Source of the DNA: Ahaetulla prasina | Lineage: Eukaryota; Chordata; Lepidosauria; Squamata; Colubridae | Length of the DNA: 64,000 nucleotides | Reading direction: 5' to 3' | Assembly: GCF_028640845.1 (NCBI RefSeq) | Contig: NC_080548.1 | Span: 18,535,321 to 18,599,320, forward strand | Part shown: piece after piece, positions 54,820-64,000 of the stretch | How positions within the stretch are numbered: the stretch's first letter is position 1 | Layout: each line of letters begins with the position of its first letter | Program-made: the position numbers and the translations under genes | Notes under the pieces: model-generated | Database searches by the model: none | What the model was told of the DNA's origin: nothing | The model's input: only the letters and a program-made list of their open reading frames with translations

Positions 54820-54935
54820 GGGGCTGGATGTGTCATGTGCAGGCCACATCCATCGCACCCCAGAATGGGGAAAATGTCGTGAAATATCACGTGATGCCAA
54901 CGTGATGCGGCGAGTTTGACACCTGTGACTGACTT
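54820..54935. repeat. hAT-like terminal fragment
   Basis: GGCGAGTTTGACACCTGTGAC at the right is the complement of a CAGGTGTCAAACTCGCC-type hAT end. The matching other end is not found. Confidence 0.4.
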
Positions 54936-55344
54936 TATCATTAGGCAGAAAATGAAAAACAGAAATAAGGTGCACTGAGCAATGCACGCACGTCTGCAGG
55001 GCTGGGATCTGTATATAAATTTAAAAAAAAACATATTAAAACTTTGGGGATGTTTTCCTTCCGCTTTAATTTCCATGTGATCATTTGTCAAATGTCGCTG
55101 TCCTCGGTTCTGCATGAGTACCCTCAGTACATGGTGGGAACCCTTTAGCACAGAATATTTAAGATAATTTTTTGGAGAAGAATTATGGATGTTACTCTGC
55201 CTGCACCTCCCAAAAGTAGTTTTTCTCCAATTGCCCAGGGCAGTTGAGCATGCTTATTCCCATTCTAGGGTAGGCTTTGGTGGTGGCACGATAGGAATTG
55301 TATCATAGACCGTTTATCTTTTGTTTTTTGCTACTACAAGGTAC

Positions 55345-55789
<445 letters not shown>

Positions 55790-55790
<1 letters not shown>

Positions 55791-56352
55791 ACCTGCCTTC
55801 CATTAAGGATCTGTATACTGTACCAGTCAAAAAGAGGGCTGTGAAAATATCTACTGACCCCTCACATCCTGGACATAAACTGTTTCAACTTCTACCCTCA
55901 AAACGACGCTATAGAGCACTGCACACCAGAACAACTAGACACAAGGACAGTTTTTTCCTGAATGCCATCACTCTGCTTAACAACTAATTCCCACAACACT
56001 GTCAAATAATTCTTCCTTACTAATATCTATCTTTTCCCACTAATTACTATAACCATGTTGTATTTTTTAATTAATATTGTTTTTGTTTCCTAGTATGATT
56101 TGATAGCTTATTAGTAACGTTGACTATCATTTAGTGTTGTATCTTTTTATCCTCAGTGAATGTATTTTATTCTCCTTATGTACACTGAGATCATATATAT
56201 CAAAGACAAATTCCTTGTGTTTCCAATCACACTTGGCCAATAAAGAATTCTATTCTATTCTATTCTATTCTATTCTATTCTATTCTATTCTATTCTATTC
56301 TATTCTATTCTATTCTATTCTATTCTATTCTATTCTATTCTATTCTATTCTA
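55790..56352 (+). mobile_element. LINE 3' end with long (TTCTA)n tail
   Basis: An open stretch encodes LYTVPVKKRAVKISTDPSHP, then GHKLFQLLPSKRRYRALHTR and TTRHKDSFF, the RT C-terminal tail. The 3' UTR ends CACTTGGCCAATAAAGAATTC and the tail has about 21 TTCTA units (56249-56352). The least decayed 3' end of this family in the window. Confidence 0.88.
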
Positions 56353-56957
56353 CAACAGTAAATTTTCCAAATCTTTGATATCTACACAACATTTAGAGAG
56401 AAAGTAATTAAGCACATGCTTGGATAATAGAGAGTGCCCTATGTTGCTTTACAGTGGCTGTTTGGATGATAGAACTTGCCCCTTGTCCCCTGCTGTCTTG
56501 GTGAGAGAGCAGGGCTTCCTCTCTTGGTGTATTTTAGTGCATTTTATCAAATGATGATGGATTACCCCAGGAAATTGTGGGTGCTTCATCACTGGAGATT
56601 TACCAGAAAAGATTGGACAGCCATTTGCCTGGAATGGTATAGGATGGCTAACCTTTTCTGGACCAAGTGCCCAATGCACTCATGCGTGCCTGAACCAGGG
56701 GTGAAATCCAGCAGGTTCTGACAGGTTCTCGAGAACCGGTAGCGAAAATTTTGAGTAGTTGAGAGAACCGGTAGCGGAAATTGTGAGTAGTTCAGAGAAC
56801 CGGCAAATACCACCTCCGGATGGCCCCAGAGTGGAGTGGGAATGGGGATTTTGCAGTATCCTTTCCCTGGAGTGGGGTGGGAATGGAGATTTTGCAGTAT
56901 TCTTCCCCTGCCATGCCCACCAAGCCACACCCACAGAACCGGTAGTAAATTTTTTTA

Positions 56958-56960
56958 GAT

Positions 56961-57041
<81 letters not shown>

Positions 57042-58137
57042 TAATTTGTATACCGCCCTTCTCCCGAAAGACTCAGGGTGGTTCACAGCCAAGTAAAATC
57101 GACAATAAATAAGTACAATACAATAAAAACAATGATAAAAAACTTATTAAATTTGGCCCATAATTAAAATAAAACCATAAAACCCCAATTAAAATACAAA
57201 TAATAAAACTAATTCTATGCCAGTCCAGCGCGGAAGAATAGATACGTCTTCAGCTCGCGGCGGAAGGTCCGGAGATCAGGGAGTTGACGAAGTCCTGGGG
57301 GAAGCTCGTTCCAGAGGGTAGGAGCCCCCACAGAGAAGGCCCTCCCCCTGGGGGCCGCCAGCCGACATTGTTTGGCAGACGGCACCCTGAGGAGACCCTC
57401 TCTGTGGGAGCGCACGGGTCGGTGGGAGGCAAATGGTGGCAGAAGGCGATCCCGTAAATACCCCGGTCCTAAGCCATGGAGCGCTTTAAAGGTGGTAACC
57501 AGCACCTTGAAGTGCACCCGGAAGACCACAGGCAGCCAGTGCAGCCTGCGCAGGATAGGTGTTATATGGGAGCCACGAGTGGCTCCCTCTATCACCCGCG
57601 CAGCCGCATTCTGGACCAACTGAAGCCTCCGGGTGCTCTTCAAGGGGAGCCCCATGTAGAGAGCATTGCAGTAGTCCAGGCGAGAAGTGACGAGGGCATG
57701 AGTGACCGTGCATAGGGAATCCCGGTCTAGAAAGGGGCGCAACTGGCGAATCAGGCGTACCTGATAAAAAGCTCTCCTGGAGACGGCCGTCAGATGATCC
57801 TCAAAGGACAGCCGCCCATCCAGGAGAACGCCCAAGTTGCGCACCCTCTCCATCGGGGCCAATAACTCGCCCCCAACAGTCAGCTGCGGCTGCAGCTGGC
57901 TGTACTGGGATGCCGGCATCCACAGCCACTCAGTCTTGGAGGGGTTGAGCTTGAGCCTGTTTCTCCCCATCCAGACCCGCACGGCCTCCAGACAGCACTT
58001 CGACAGCTTCGTTGGGGTGGTCTGGGGTGGAAAAGTACAGCTGAGTATCATCAGCGTACAGATGGTAACTCACCCCAAAACCTCTGATGACCTCACCCAG
58101 CGGCTTCATGTAGATGTTGAACAGGAGGGGCGAGAGA
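56958..58137 (-). mobile_element. CR1-group LINE, 5' truncated, with (AAT)n tail
   Basis: In element orientation it begins in the RT domain ([19 protein letters not shown], near 58060), runs through a long intact C-terminal frame, and ends in a 3' UTR with GGGCGGTATACAAAT-type sequence and an (ATT)n tail (56962-57040 on the plus strand). AGATTT and GAATTT at the two junctions are a plausible short target duplication. Confidence 0.9.
57215..58051 (-). CDS. CR1-type reverse transcriptase, C-terminal part (retroelement)
   Basis: About 278 residues open without a stop. It includes [20 protein letters not shown] (RT thumb entry), [40 protein letters not shown] and [18 protein letters not shown], and ends [17 protein letters not shown]. 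Just upstream in another frame is the YADD catalytic box. These blocks are standard for CR1-group LINE polymerases, which copy LINE RNA at the nicked target. The 5' part (endonuclease and fingers) is missing and a frame slip separates YADD from this frame, so the copy is inactive. The absence of stops over 830 nt implies a young insertion. Confidence 0.9.
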   Translation of the reverse strand: MILSCTFPPQTTPTKLSKCCLEAVRVWMGRNRLKLNPSKTEWLWMPASQYSQLQPQLTVGGELLAPMERVRNLGVLLDGRLSFEDHLTAVSRRAFYQVRLIRQLRPFLDRDSLCTVTHALVTSRLDYCNALYMGLPLKSTRRLQLVQNAAARVIEGATRGSHITPILRRLHWLPVVFRVHFKVLVTTFKALHGLGPGYLRDRLLPPFASHRPVRSHREGLLRVPSAKQCRLAAPRGRAFSVGAPTLWNELPPGLRQLPDLRTFRRELKTYLFFRAGLA

Positions 58138-58188
58138 ATTTCACCACTGGCCTGAACTCTCAAAATACAATGCGCATGGCCCCCGCAC

Positions 58189-58467
58189 CAGAGGTGGGTT
58201 TCAACAGGTTCTGACCAGTTCTGGAGAACCGGTAGCTGAAATTTTGAGTAGTAAAAATTCTGACTGGCCCCGCTCCCATCTATTCTCTGCCTCCCAAATC
58301 CCAGCTGATCAGGAGGAAATGGGGATTTTGCAGTATCCTTCCCCCAGGAGTGGGGTGGGAATGGAGATTTTACAGTATCCTTCCCCTGCCATGCCCACCA
58401 AGTCACGCCATGCCCACCAAGCCACACCCACAGAATTGGTACTAAAAATTTTGGAAACCCACCACTG
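58189..58467 (+). mobile_element. hAT-type MITE (family A), perfect 8-bp target duplication
   Basis: The ends are CAGAGGTGGGTTTCAACAGG and GGAAACCCACCACTG. Both flanks read CCCCGCAC (58181-58188 and 58468-58475). A good reference copy: 279 bp and nearly complete. Confidence 0.96.
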
Positions 58468-58679
58468 CCCCGCACATGCGCCCTGCTCCTTGCGCATGCA
58501 CGCATACCCCCCACCCCCCGTGCATGTGCGGCATAGACCTGAAGACCAGCTGGCCAGCGGGAGGTGTGCGTGCATGCGCAGCGGAGCTGAACTGGGCCGC
58601 TAGCTCACACGCCATCAGAGAGGGCGCTGTGTGCCACCTCTTGCACACGTGCCGTAGGTTTGCCATCACGGGTATAGGG

Positions 58680-58985
58680 CAGGGGTTGTCAACCTTGGCA
58701 ATTTTAAGACCTGTGGACTTCAACTCCCAGAACTCCCCAGCCAGCATAAGGTCTCCTATTTGAGCAAGGGGTTGGCCTAGAACAGGGGTCTCCAACCTTG
58801 ACAACTTTAAGACTTGTGGACTTCAACTCCCAGAATTCCTTCAACTTTGACTTCAACTCCTAGCTCCCAAAGCTGGCTGAGGTATTCTGGGAGTTGAAGT
58901 CCACAAGTCTTAAAAGTTGCCAAGGTTGGAGACCCCTGGCCTAGAAGACCTCCGAGGTGCCTTTCCAACCCTAATTGTTATATCT
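58680..58985 (+). repeat. LINE 3'-end remnant holding a foldback MITE
   Basis: AAGGGGTTGGCCTAGAA before, and GACCTCCGAGGTGCC plus TTTCCAACCC after, form one CR1-type 3' end when the MITE is removed. An older foldback half (CAGGGGTTGTCAACCTTGGC) lies at the left. Confidence 0.75.
58783..58938. mobile_element. Palindromic hAT-type foldback MITE, perfect 8-bp duplication
   Basis: The ends are CAGGGGTCTCCAACCTTG and CCAAGGTTGGAGACCCCTG. Both flanks read GCCTAGAA (58775-58782 and 58939-58946). The arms carry ACTTGTGGACTTCAACTCCC and its complement; a partial internal duplication enlarges the loop. Confidence 0.94.
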
Positions 58986-58989
58986 TTTC

Positions 58990-59585
58990 ATTTTTCCTCA
59001 GTCTTCCTCGATCTCTCCCTTGGCTAACGGTTCAGAAAAATCAAAAGTGGAAACTGTTTTAAAGCAAGTGTAAACATTGCTAAGAAAGTTGTTTTAAATG
59101 GGTTTAAAATGGCTTTGGGGGAGGGCCACCTCCACCCCCCCACCTTCAGCTACAGCATTGTTCTGTCCCATTAATCCCTGTGCCACGCGGGGCCAATTCT
59201 TTCTTCTCTGCCCATCATGGCAGCAATGATAACAGGAAAATGGTACTCATTTCTCTTGCAGTACAACTTCAGTGAAGACAGCCATCACCATCTGCAGCCT
59301 GCTGGTGCTAATGGTCTGGAAAGAGACCCACCATGGTTGTCCTCCCAAGGGCTACGAGTTCCTCCTGCCAGATTGCTGTGCGGGGGTGAAATGTTTATCG
59401 AAAACCTAATTGCTTGCTCGTAAACAATGCCATTCTGTGACGAGGGAACACACTGGCTTCCTAGCCCTAGTTGTCAGTGCTTTTCCCCCCTGTTTAGGGA
59501 CACTGAATCAGTTTCCCAACTCAGCCATGTTTTGTGCTCACTGGCTCATGTATGATAAACTGCAGCTGCTTCGGCTGCAAAAGCA
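58990..59585. other. Intergenic sequence, nothing recognised
   Basis: No exon or clear repeat; the plus-strand open frame at 59217-59423 has no domain or splice support. Confidence 0.4.
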
Positions 59586-59588
<3 letters not shown>

Positions 59589-59632
<44 letters not shown>

Positions 59633-59634
59633 CT
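59589..59634. repeat. (GT)n/(GC)n microsatellite
   Basis: GT run of about 18 units ending in GCGCGCGCGC. Confidence 0.95.
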
Positions 59635-59967
59635 TGCTTTCTCTCTCCAAGTCTCTGGTTAAATGAAGACAAACCTCCTGTGCTCCGAGATTGAGATTAA
59701 TGGGCCAAAGGAGTTAAGAGGCCAATTAAGAGATGATGGATGAGTCCGAAGAAGGAACGTGAAGCAGTTGCAGAAAGAGATGGATGGACCCACAAACAGA
59801 TAACAAATCCAGTCACCCTGGTTCATCTAGGCCAGGGCAGAACGGTAGTCATCTACTTTCCCAGCAAACATAAGAGACAGCAGCTCAATCTTTGCCTAGA
59901 TTGAGATGGAAGGCAAAAAAGAAACCAGAAGCAAGCAGTTGGCTCCAAATAGTCCCAACCAGCCATT

Positions 59968-60562
59968 AGAGGTAAAAAAGGTTCCCCTCGCACATACGTG
60001 CTGGTCATTCCCAACTCTATTTTTATTTATATTTATTTATTTATAATTTAATTTCTATACCGCCCTTCTCCCGAAGGACTCAGGGCGGTTTACAGCCATA
60101 ATTAAAACACAATAATACAAAATATAAATAACAGATTTAAAATTTAAAACGAAATATTTAATAGGCCAATTCACTAAAACGGTCCTAGACCAATAAAACC
60201 CTTTAAAATTAAAATTATAATAAATAAATTAATTAAAATGCACTTAGGCTAAAATGCACTCTAGCAATGCTCATCTCCGTTTCAAAGCCGAAGAGCCAGT
60301 GCTGTCCGAAGACATCTCCGTGGTCATGTGGCTGGCATGACTAAATGCCAAAGGCGCACGGAACGCTTTTACCTTCTCACCAAAGGTGGTACCTATTTTT
60401 CTACTTGCATTTTTTACATGCTTTCGAACTGCTAGGTTGGCAGAAGCTGGGCCAAGTAACAGGAGCTCACCCCATTACGTGGAACTAGAGATTGGAACCG
60501 CTGAACTGCCAACCTTTTGATTGACAAGCTCGGTGTCTTAGCCACTGAGCTACCATGCCCCT
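59968..60562 (-). repeat. tRNA-derived SINE split by a CR1 3' end
   Basis: The left part is AGGTAAAAAAGGTTCCCCTC and CACATACGTGCTGGTCATTC; the right part is GCTCATCTCCGTTTCAAAGC through GCACGGAACGCTTTTACCTT to TTAGCCACTGAGCTACCATG, the complement of the A-box head. The insert at about 60019-60265 interrupts it. Same family as 32555-32822, but more complete. Confidence 0.82.
60019..60265 (-). mobile_element. CR1-group LINE 3' end inside the SINE
   Basis: TTTATTTATATTTATTTATT, then TACCGCCCTTCTCCCGAAGG, ACTCAGGGCGGTTTACAGCC and an A-rich decay: the same 3' end as the LINE at 57.05 kb, antisense and strongly 5' truncated. Confidence 0.8.
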
Positions 60563-60564
60563 CA

Positions 60565-62037
60565 ATCAGCCATTAGATGATTTAATTTTGACTTGATGTG
60601 CTGGGTGAAAAAGCGATTGGCAAAATTTATGGCTTAGCATGTGGGGTGAGCCCAACTAACTATGACTTATTCGATAAAACAAGCAATCCACAGCTCAACA
60701 CGATGTGTGAACCAGTAAATTAAGTAATGGGGGCTTTCTGTGTGCTTGTGTTGTCTATGAGTATGGTGTTAGCACTCCGTCATGGAGATTCAATCAAGGC
60801 TGGCTGAGCCAAAAAATAAAAAATACCATAGCTTAATGCGAGGTGCAAACTCACAGGGTCTAAGAACAATAAAACCTCCTTTGAGTTAAATTCTAATACT
60901 TCAAAGACAATTCATGTAATTTTCCTGCCCCTGTCATTTAAAACTATTAGGCTCCAATTTTTAAACTTTTAAGCATTCTATTTTAGTTTTGGCTGCTAAT
61001 TTAAACATTTATCCATTAAAGATTACCTTTTTAGAGACCTGGTAGAAAAGCAGGAGCAACTTATTATAATAAGCAATCCACTGGTGATTAAGTTAGACAG
61101 TATCTTGCACGTTAATTTATGGCAAAATTATTTATTAATTTGTGTGGTACAAAGCCCTTCCATTTGTCTGTTATCCTTTGAAATGAAGCAAGAACATAGA
61201 CTATTTTAAGAACAGATCTAATTATTTGGTTCCCACTGCGAGCTATGCAATAGTAAACGCAAACCATACTAAAATAAACCAAAACTAAAATGCCCAAAGG
61301 TCTTTATTATGCCGTGCCCAATTTATATAGGACCAACCTATCATTCGCACTATAATTGTGCCATGCATTTGTCTAAGCCCAGCACCTTCATCATTTGCTT
61401 TTGATGCTTAAGAGCACATGATTCCTACATATCAAATATAATGTATGAAAACCTGACACAAACCGTTAAACCAGTACGGCGGAAGAGATTCGAAACGGAA
61501 GCAGCAAAGCTGTGCAATTGAAGAGCTTCAAGGCTGTCATTTGCCGTTACTAAGGCCAAGGAAAAATCCCATGGGTGGTCAGAGCTAAAACATTTTATTG
61601 GAGATGAAAATCACTGACATTTCAACGGCCAACGGCAAGTGATTTTGCAAGAACAGGTTTGTAATCAAATGCAATTTGCTTTCATCTCCGTTACAGCCAT
61701 CATGATATAAATAACCAATTCAAAACTCTTATTTTTCCAGACGTTATATTGCAAAGAGGACTTTCGATGCTGCAGGCTACAATTGATCCATCCAGGCTCT
61801 CAAATTACACTGCAGCTGTTTAGAAACTCCCCTGGAAGCTGCTTGCTCCACGGAGAACACCTTGGTGAGCCAATTACTCATCCACCTTTAATAAACTAGC
61901 ATTAGAATGAAAAGGAGCTGCTAAGAAATCTACTACTGAAACTAGTTTGCTTTGTTGCGTGTTACAGCGCAGGTCACTCTATTTTTTAGCATCTGCTGCT
62001 GCTTCTAAAATATTCCTCTTGAAAATGTGTAAGAATA
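60565..62037. other. Repeat-poor intergenic stretch
   Basis: About 1.5 kb with no recognisable repeat, which is unusual here, and no splice-bounded exon on either strand. It could hold conserved regulatory sequence, but nothing in the single sequence proves that. Confidence 0.35.
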
Positions 62038-62045
62038 GCTTAGAA

Positions 62046-62180
62046 CAGGGGTCTGCAAACTTGGCTCGTTTAAGACTTGTGGACTTCAACTCCTGGAGTT
62101 CCTCAGCCAGCAAAGCTGGCTGAGGAACTCTGGGAGTTGAAGTCCACAAGTCTTAAACGAGCCAAGTTTGCAGACCCCTG
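62046..62180. mobile_element. Palindromic hAT-type foldback MITE with 8-bp duplication
   Basis: The ends are CAGGGGTCTGCAAACTTGG and CCAAGTTTGCAGACCCCTG, with arms of about 60 nt around a short CAGCCAGCAAAGCTGGCTG centre. The flanks are GCTTAGAA (62038-62045) and GTTTAGAA (62181-62188), with one mismatch. Confidence 0.93.
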
Positions 62181-62185
62181 GTTTA

Positions 62186-62312
62186 GAACAACGTGAAGAT
62201 ATGTGGACTTCAACTTGAAGACGTGTGGACTTTGCAACTTCAATGTGTGGAATTGCGGGAATTGAAATCCACACATCTTCAAGTTGCTAAGGTTGAGAAA
62301 CACTGGCTTAGA
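62186..62312. repeat. Diverged relative of the foldback MITE
   Basis: GAAGATATGTGGACTTCAAC and TGAAATCCACACATCTTCAA with AGGTTGAGAAACACTGG at the end: a weaker palindrome abutting the one above. Confidence 0.6.
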
Positions 62313-62446
62313 AAAATTCTTCTCCAACCCCAATATTTTGGACTGAGTCATATAACTCCCAGCCAGCATGGTGATCAGTTGTATGGGCCGAGAATTACGG
62401 AAATCGAATATGAAGTTGGGGGGAGTTACCTTAGAAGCCACAGAAT

Positions 62447-62954
62447 CAGTGGTGAAATGTAAAAGCGTGGCTTGGTGGTGGTGGGATAATGTGACTGGGT
62501 GGGCGTGGCCAGCTTTTTTTAATTTCTTTTAAAAGCATTTTAAATCCCAGCTGAGTTGCCTGATCGTCAGAGACTTTTGTTTTCTTTTAAAAGCATTTTT
62601 TCTGAGTTGCCTCTGACGATCAGGCAACTCAGCTGGGATCGTCAGAACCTTTTAAAAGCATTTTTTTAACAACCTCTTCGGCCGAAGAGGTTGTAGAAAA
62701 AATGCTTTTAAAAGGCTCTGATGATCCCAGCTGAACCGCGCGATCATCAGAGGCTTTTTTTTTAGCTTTTAAAAGCATTTTTTCAGCTGAAGAAAAAATG
62801 CTTTTAAAAGTAAAAAAAAAAACCTTCTGATGATTGCGTGGCTCAGCTGGGCATGGAGGTGGGCAGAGATTTTTGCTACCGGTTCTCCGAACCACCCGCC
62901 GCCATCGCTACCGGATCGGGCGATCTGGTCCGAACCGGGAGCATTTCACCCCTG
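62447..62954. mobile_element. hAT-type element (family B) with stacked internal palindromes
   Basis: The ends are CAGTGGTGAAATGTAAAAG and GGGAGCATTTCACCCCTG. The flanks are CACAGAAT (62439-62446) and CACAGAAC (62955-62962), with one mismatch. Inside, TTTTAAAAGCATTTTTT and its complement occur repeatedly, with CAACCTCTTCGGCCGAAGAG at a hairpin centre and CTGACGATCAGGCAACTCAG in both orientations. Confidence 0.93.
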
Positions 62955-62962
62955 CACAGAAC

Positions 62963-63414
62963 TCATTTTGAAGCTAGATGCATCCACCATGATTTTCCTG
63001 CTCAATGTCTTAACTTGTCAAGAGCCATTTTGCTCAGGAAAGAAATGGATCTGGCTGTAAAGATTGTCCTGTGCTCCTGAGGAAAATACTAAAAACCTAC
63101 GTGTCAAACCTGACTTGGCTCCATGATTAATTCTACCTGCTTTCGCTCGCAGCTTTGCCAAACTGTAAGTGGGTAGTGAATTCCTAAGGGTGGAAGGAGG
63201 CTTTGGAATGCAAGTGAACCATCTGTTGCTGCAGAGATGTTATCTGACAAGGGCAAGCGATGAAGAATGTTTTGACAGAAGCAGACAGCTTTTCCCAAAG
63301 CAAAAGAATTGAACTCCATTGGTGAACTCTGAGTGGCCTGGAGGGGAAAAGGGGAGTTACTTTTGTGTGGGTTTTCACGGGAAAATCCCAGAACTGACTT
63401 TGCTTCTGCTGTGC
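62963..63414. other. Intergenic sequence, nothing recognised
   Basis: No repeat ends and no supported exon. Confidence 0.4.
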
Positions 63415-63419
63415 CTAGG

Positions 63420-63941
63420 TGTCGTGTCCCACTCCTCCGCTGACGGCTGGGTCAGGGAAATCCGAATCAGGCTTGCCTCTGCAGCTCTGCCCAAAGTCCT
63501 AGCAAAGTCCTCAGAGCAGGCAGGAGACCAGTAAGTGACTTCAGCAAGATAAGTTCGACTTTTGCCTGACTCAGAGACTGCCAGAAAGCAGATCCTTTAT
63601 ATAGGCCATGGGGTGTGGCTCCATGACTCAGCACTCATTAAGGCCTGCCCCTCCCTTCCTTCTGTTGCCTCCGCCTCTCCAATCTTCTGATGCGAGGGTC
63701 ACTCCAATCAGCTGTTGTTGGGAGTAAACCCTCCTCAGGCTCACCTGCTGTGGAGGAGGGGGAGGGGTCTAGCTGCTCCGTTTGCCTGGGCATGGAGTCA
63801 GGGCTGGGAGAGGGAGATGCTCCTTCTTCTGCAGTTTGTGTGGGCATGGAGCCAGGACTTGGGCCGGGAGGCATACATTCCTCAGTGTTCGGGAGCAGGT
63901 AAGAAGGCCCCGGCTGCTCTGAGGGCGGGCAAGACACAACA
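63420..63941 (-). mobile_element. Solo LTR, 5-bp target duplication, antisense to the 35-kb copy
   Basis: On the minus strand it starts TGTTGTGTCTTGCCCGCC and ends GAGTGGGACACGACA. The flanks are CTAGG on both sides (63415-63419 and 63942-63946). The TATA box CTATATAAA lies near 63597-63604. It shares AATGCTGAGTCATGGAGCCA and CACACCCCA with the LTR at 35347-35936 but is 522 bp with a different middle, so it is a sister subfamily or carries indels. The proline-rich open frame inside is not a gene. Confidence 0.92.
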
Positions 63942-64000
63942 CTAGGTGGATTTTTCAACAGAGCTACACTCTTGGTTAATCAATGAAACTCTATTTCATT

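Larger units (their letters stand above)
56696..58149. mobile_element. hAT-type MITE (family A) split by a CR1 LINE
   Basis: The left end is CAGGGGTGAAATCCAGCAGG at 56696 and the right end is AATTTCACCACTG at 58137-58149. Both outer flanks read GCCTGAAC (56688-56695 and 58150-58157). The LINE at about 56958-58137 sits near the right end of the MITE and must be younger. Confidence 0.93.

Noticed and set aside
59217..59423. Plus-strand frame as a possible exon
   Set aside because: No domain, no matching splice sites and no resemblance to the expected neighbours MECR or PTPRU.
63638..63958. A 106-codon proline/serine-rich frame
   Set aside because: It lies inside the solo LTR; the corresponding region of the 35-kb LTR does not keep the frame.

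Overview
This is vertebrate nuclear DNA, and most likely comes from an advanced (colubroid) snake. The coding signal is two split genes with clean GT..AG introns, and the remainder is dense reptile-type repeat. The snake call rests on the repeats: LINE 3' ends with (TTCTA)n = (AATAG)n tails (12.1, 28.3, 52.2, 52.95 and 56.25 kb), the tail type described for snake CR1-L3 ('Snake1') LINEs; tRNA-derived squamate SINEs; and a dense hAT family of small elements. No prokaryotic gene, CRISPR array or complete virus is present.

Left third (1-25 kb, minus strand): the 5' half of an L3MBTL-type chromatin gene. Six exons splice in phase from a start codon at 10461 to 1525, covering an NLS/acidic N-terminus and the first MBT repeat. 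The other MBT repeats lie beyond base 1. A CpG island at about 24.1-25.1 kb is its probable promoter. Introns carry hAT, Tigger-like, LINE and Penelope-like insertions.

Middle (25-37 kb): intergenic, with no host gene seen. It holds microsatellites, SINEs, an almost intact Tc1/mariner element (29691-31292), a hAT element nested inside another hAT element (33.1-33.6 kb) and a solo LTR (35347-35936).

SRSF4 (36.9-52 kb, minus strand): a complete splicing-factor gene. Six coding exons sum to 1473 nt (490 residues plus stop) with every junction in phase. A candidate poison exon lies in intron 2, a CpG-island promoter around exon 1, and an internally deleted L1 with a perfect 15-bp target duplication in intron 1.

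Right part (52-64 kb): intergenic repeats, including a hAT element split by a CR1 LINE with a long open reverse-transcriptase frame, further hAT elements, foldback hairpins and a second solo LTR (63420-63941). No MECR or PTPRU exon was recognised.

The most notable point is the gene pair itself. In human, L3MBTL1, L3MBTL3 and L3MBTL4 each sit in a paralogous block with a PTPRK/M/T-type phosphatase and an EPB41-family gene. The fourth block (PTPRU-SRSF4-TMEM200B-EPB41, 1p35) has no L3MBTL gene. Here an L3MBTL-type gene sits directly beside SRSF4, so it may be the fourth whole-genome-duplication copy, kept in this reptile and lost in human.
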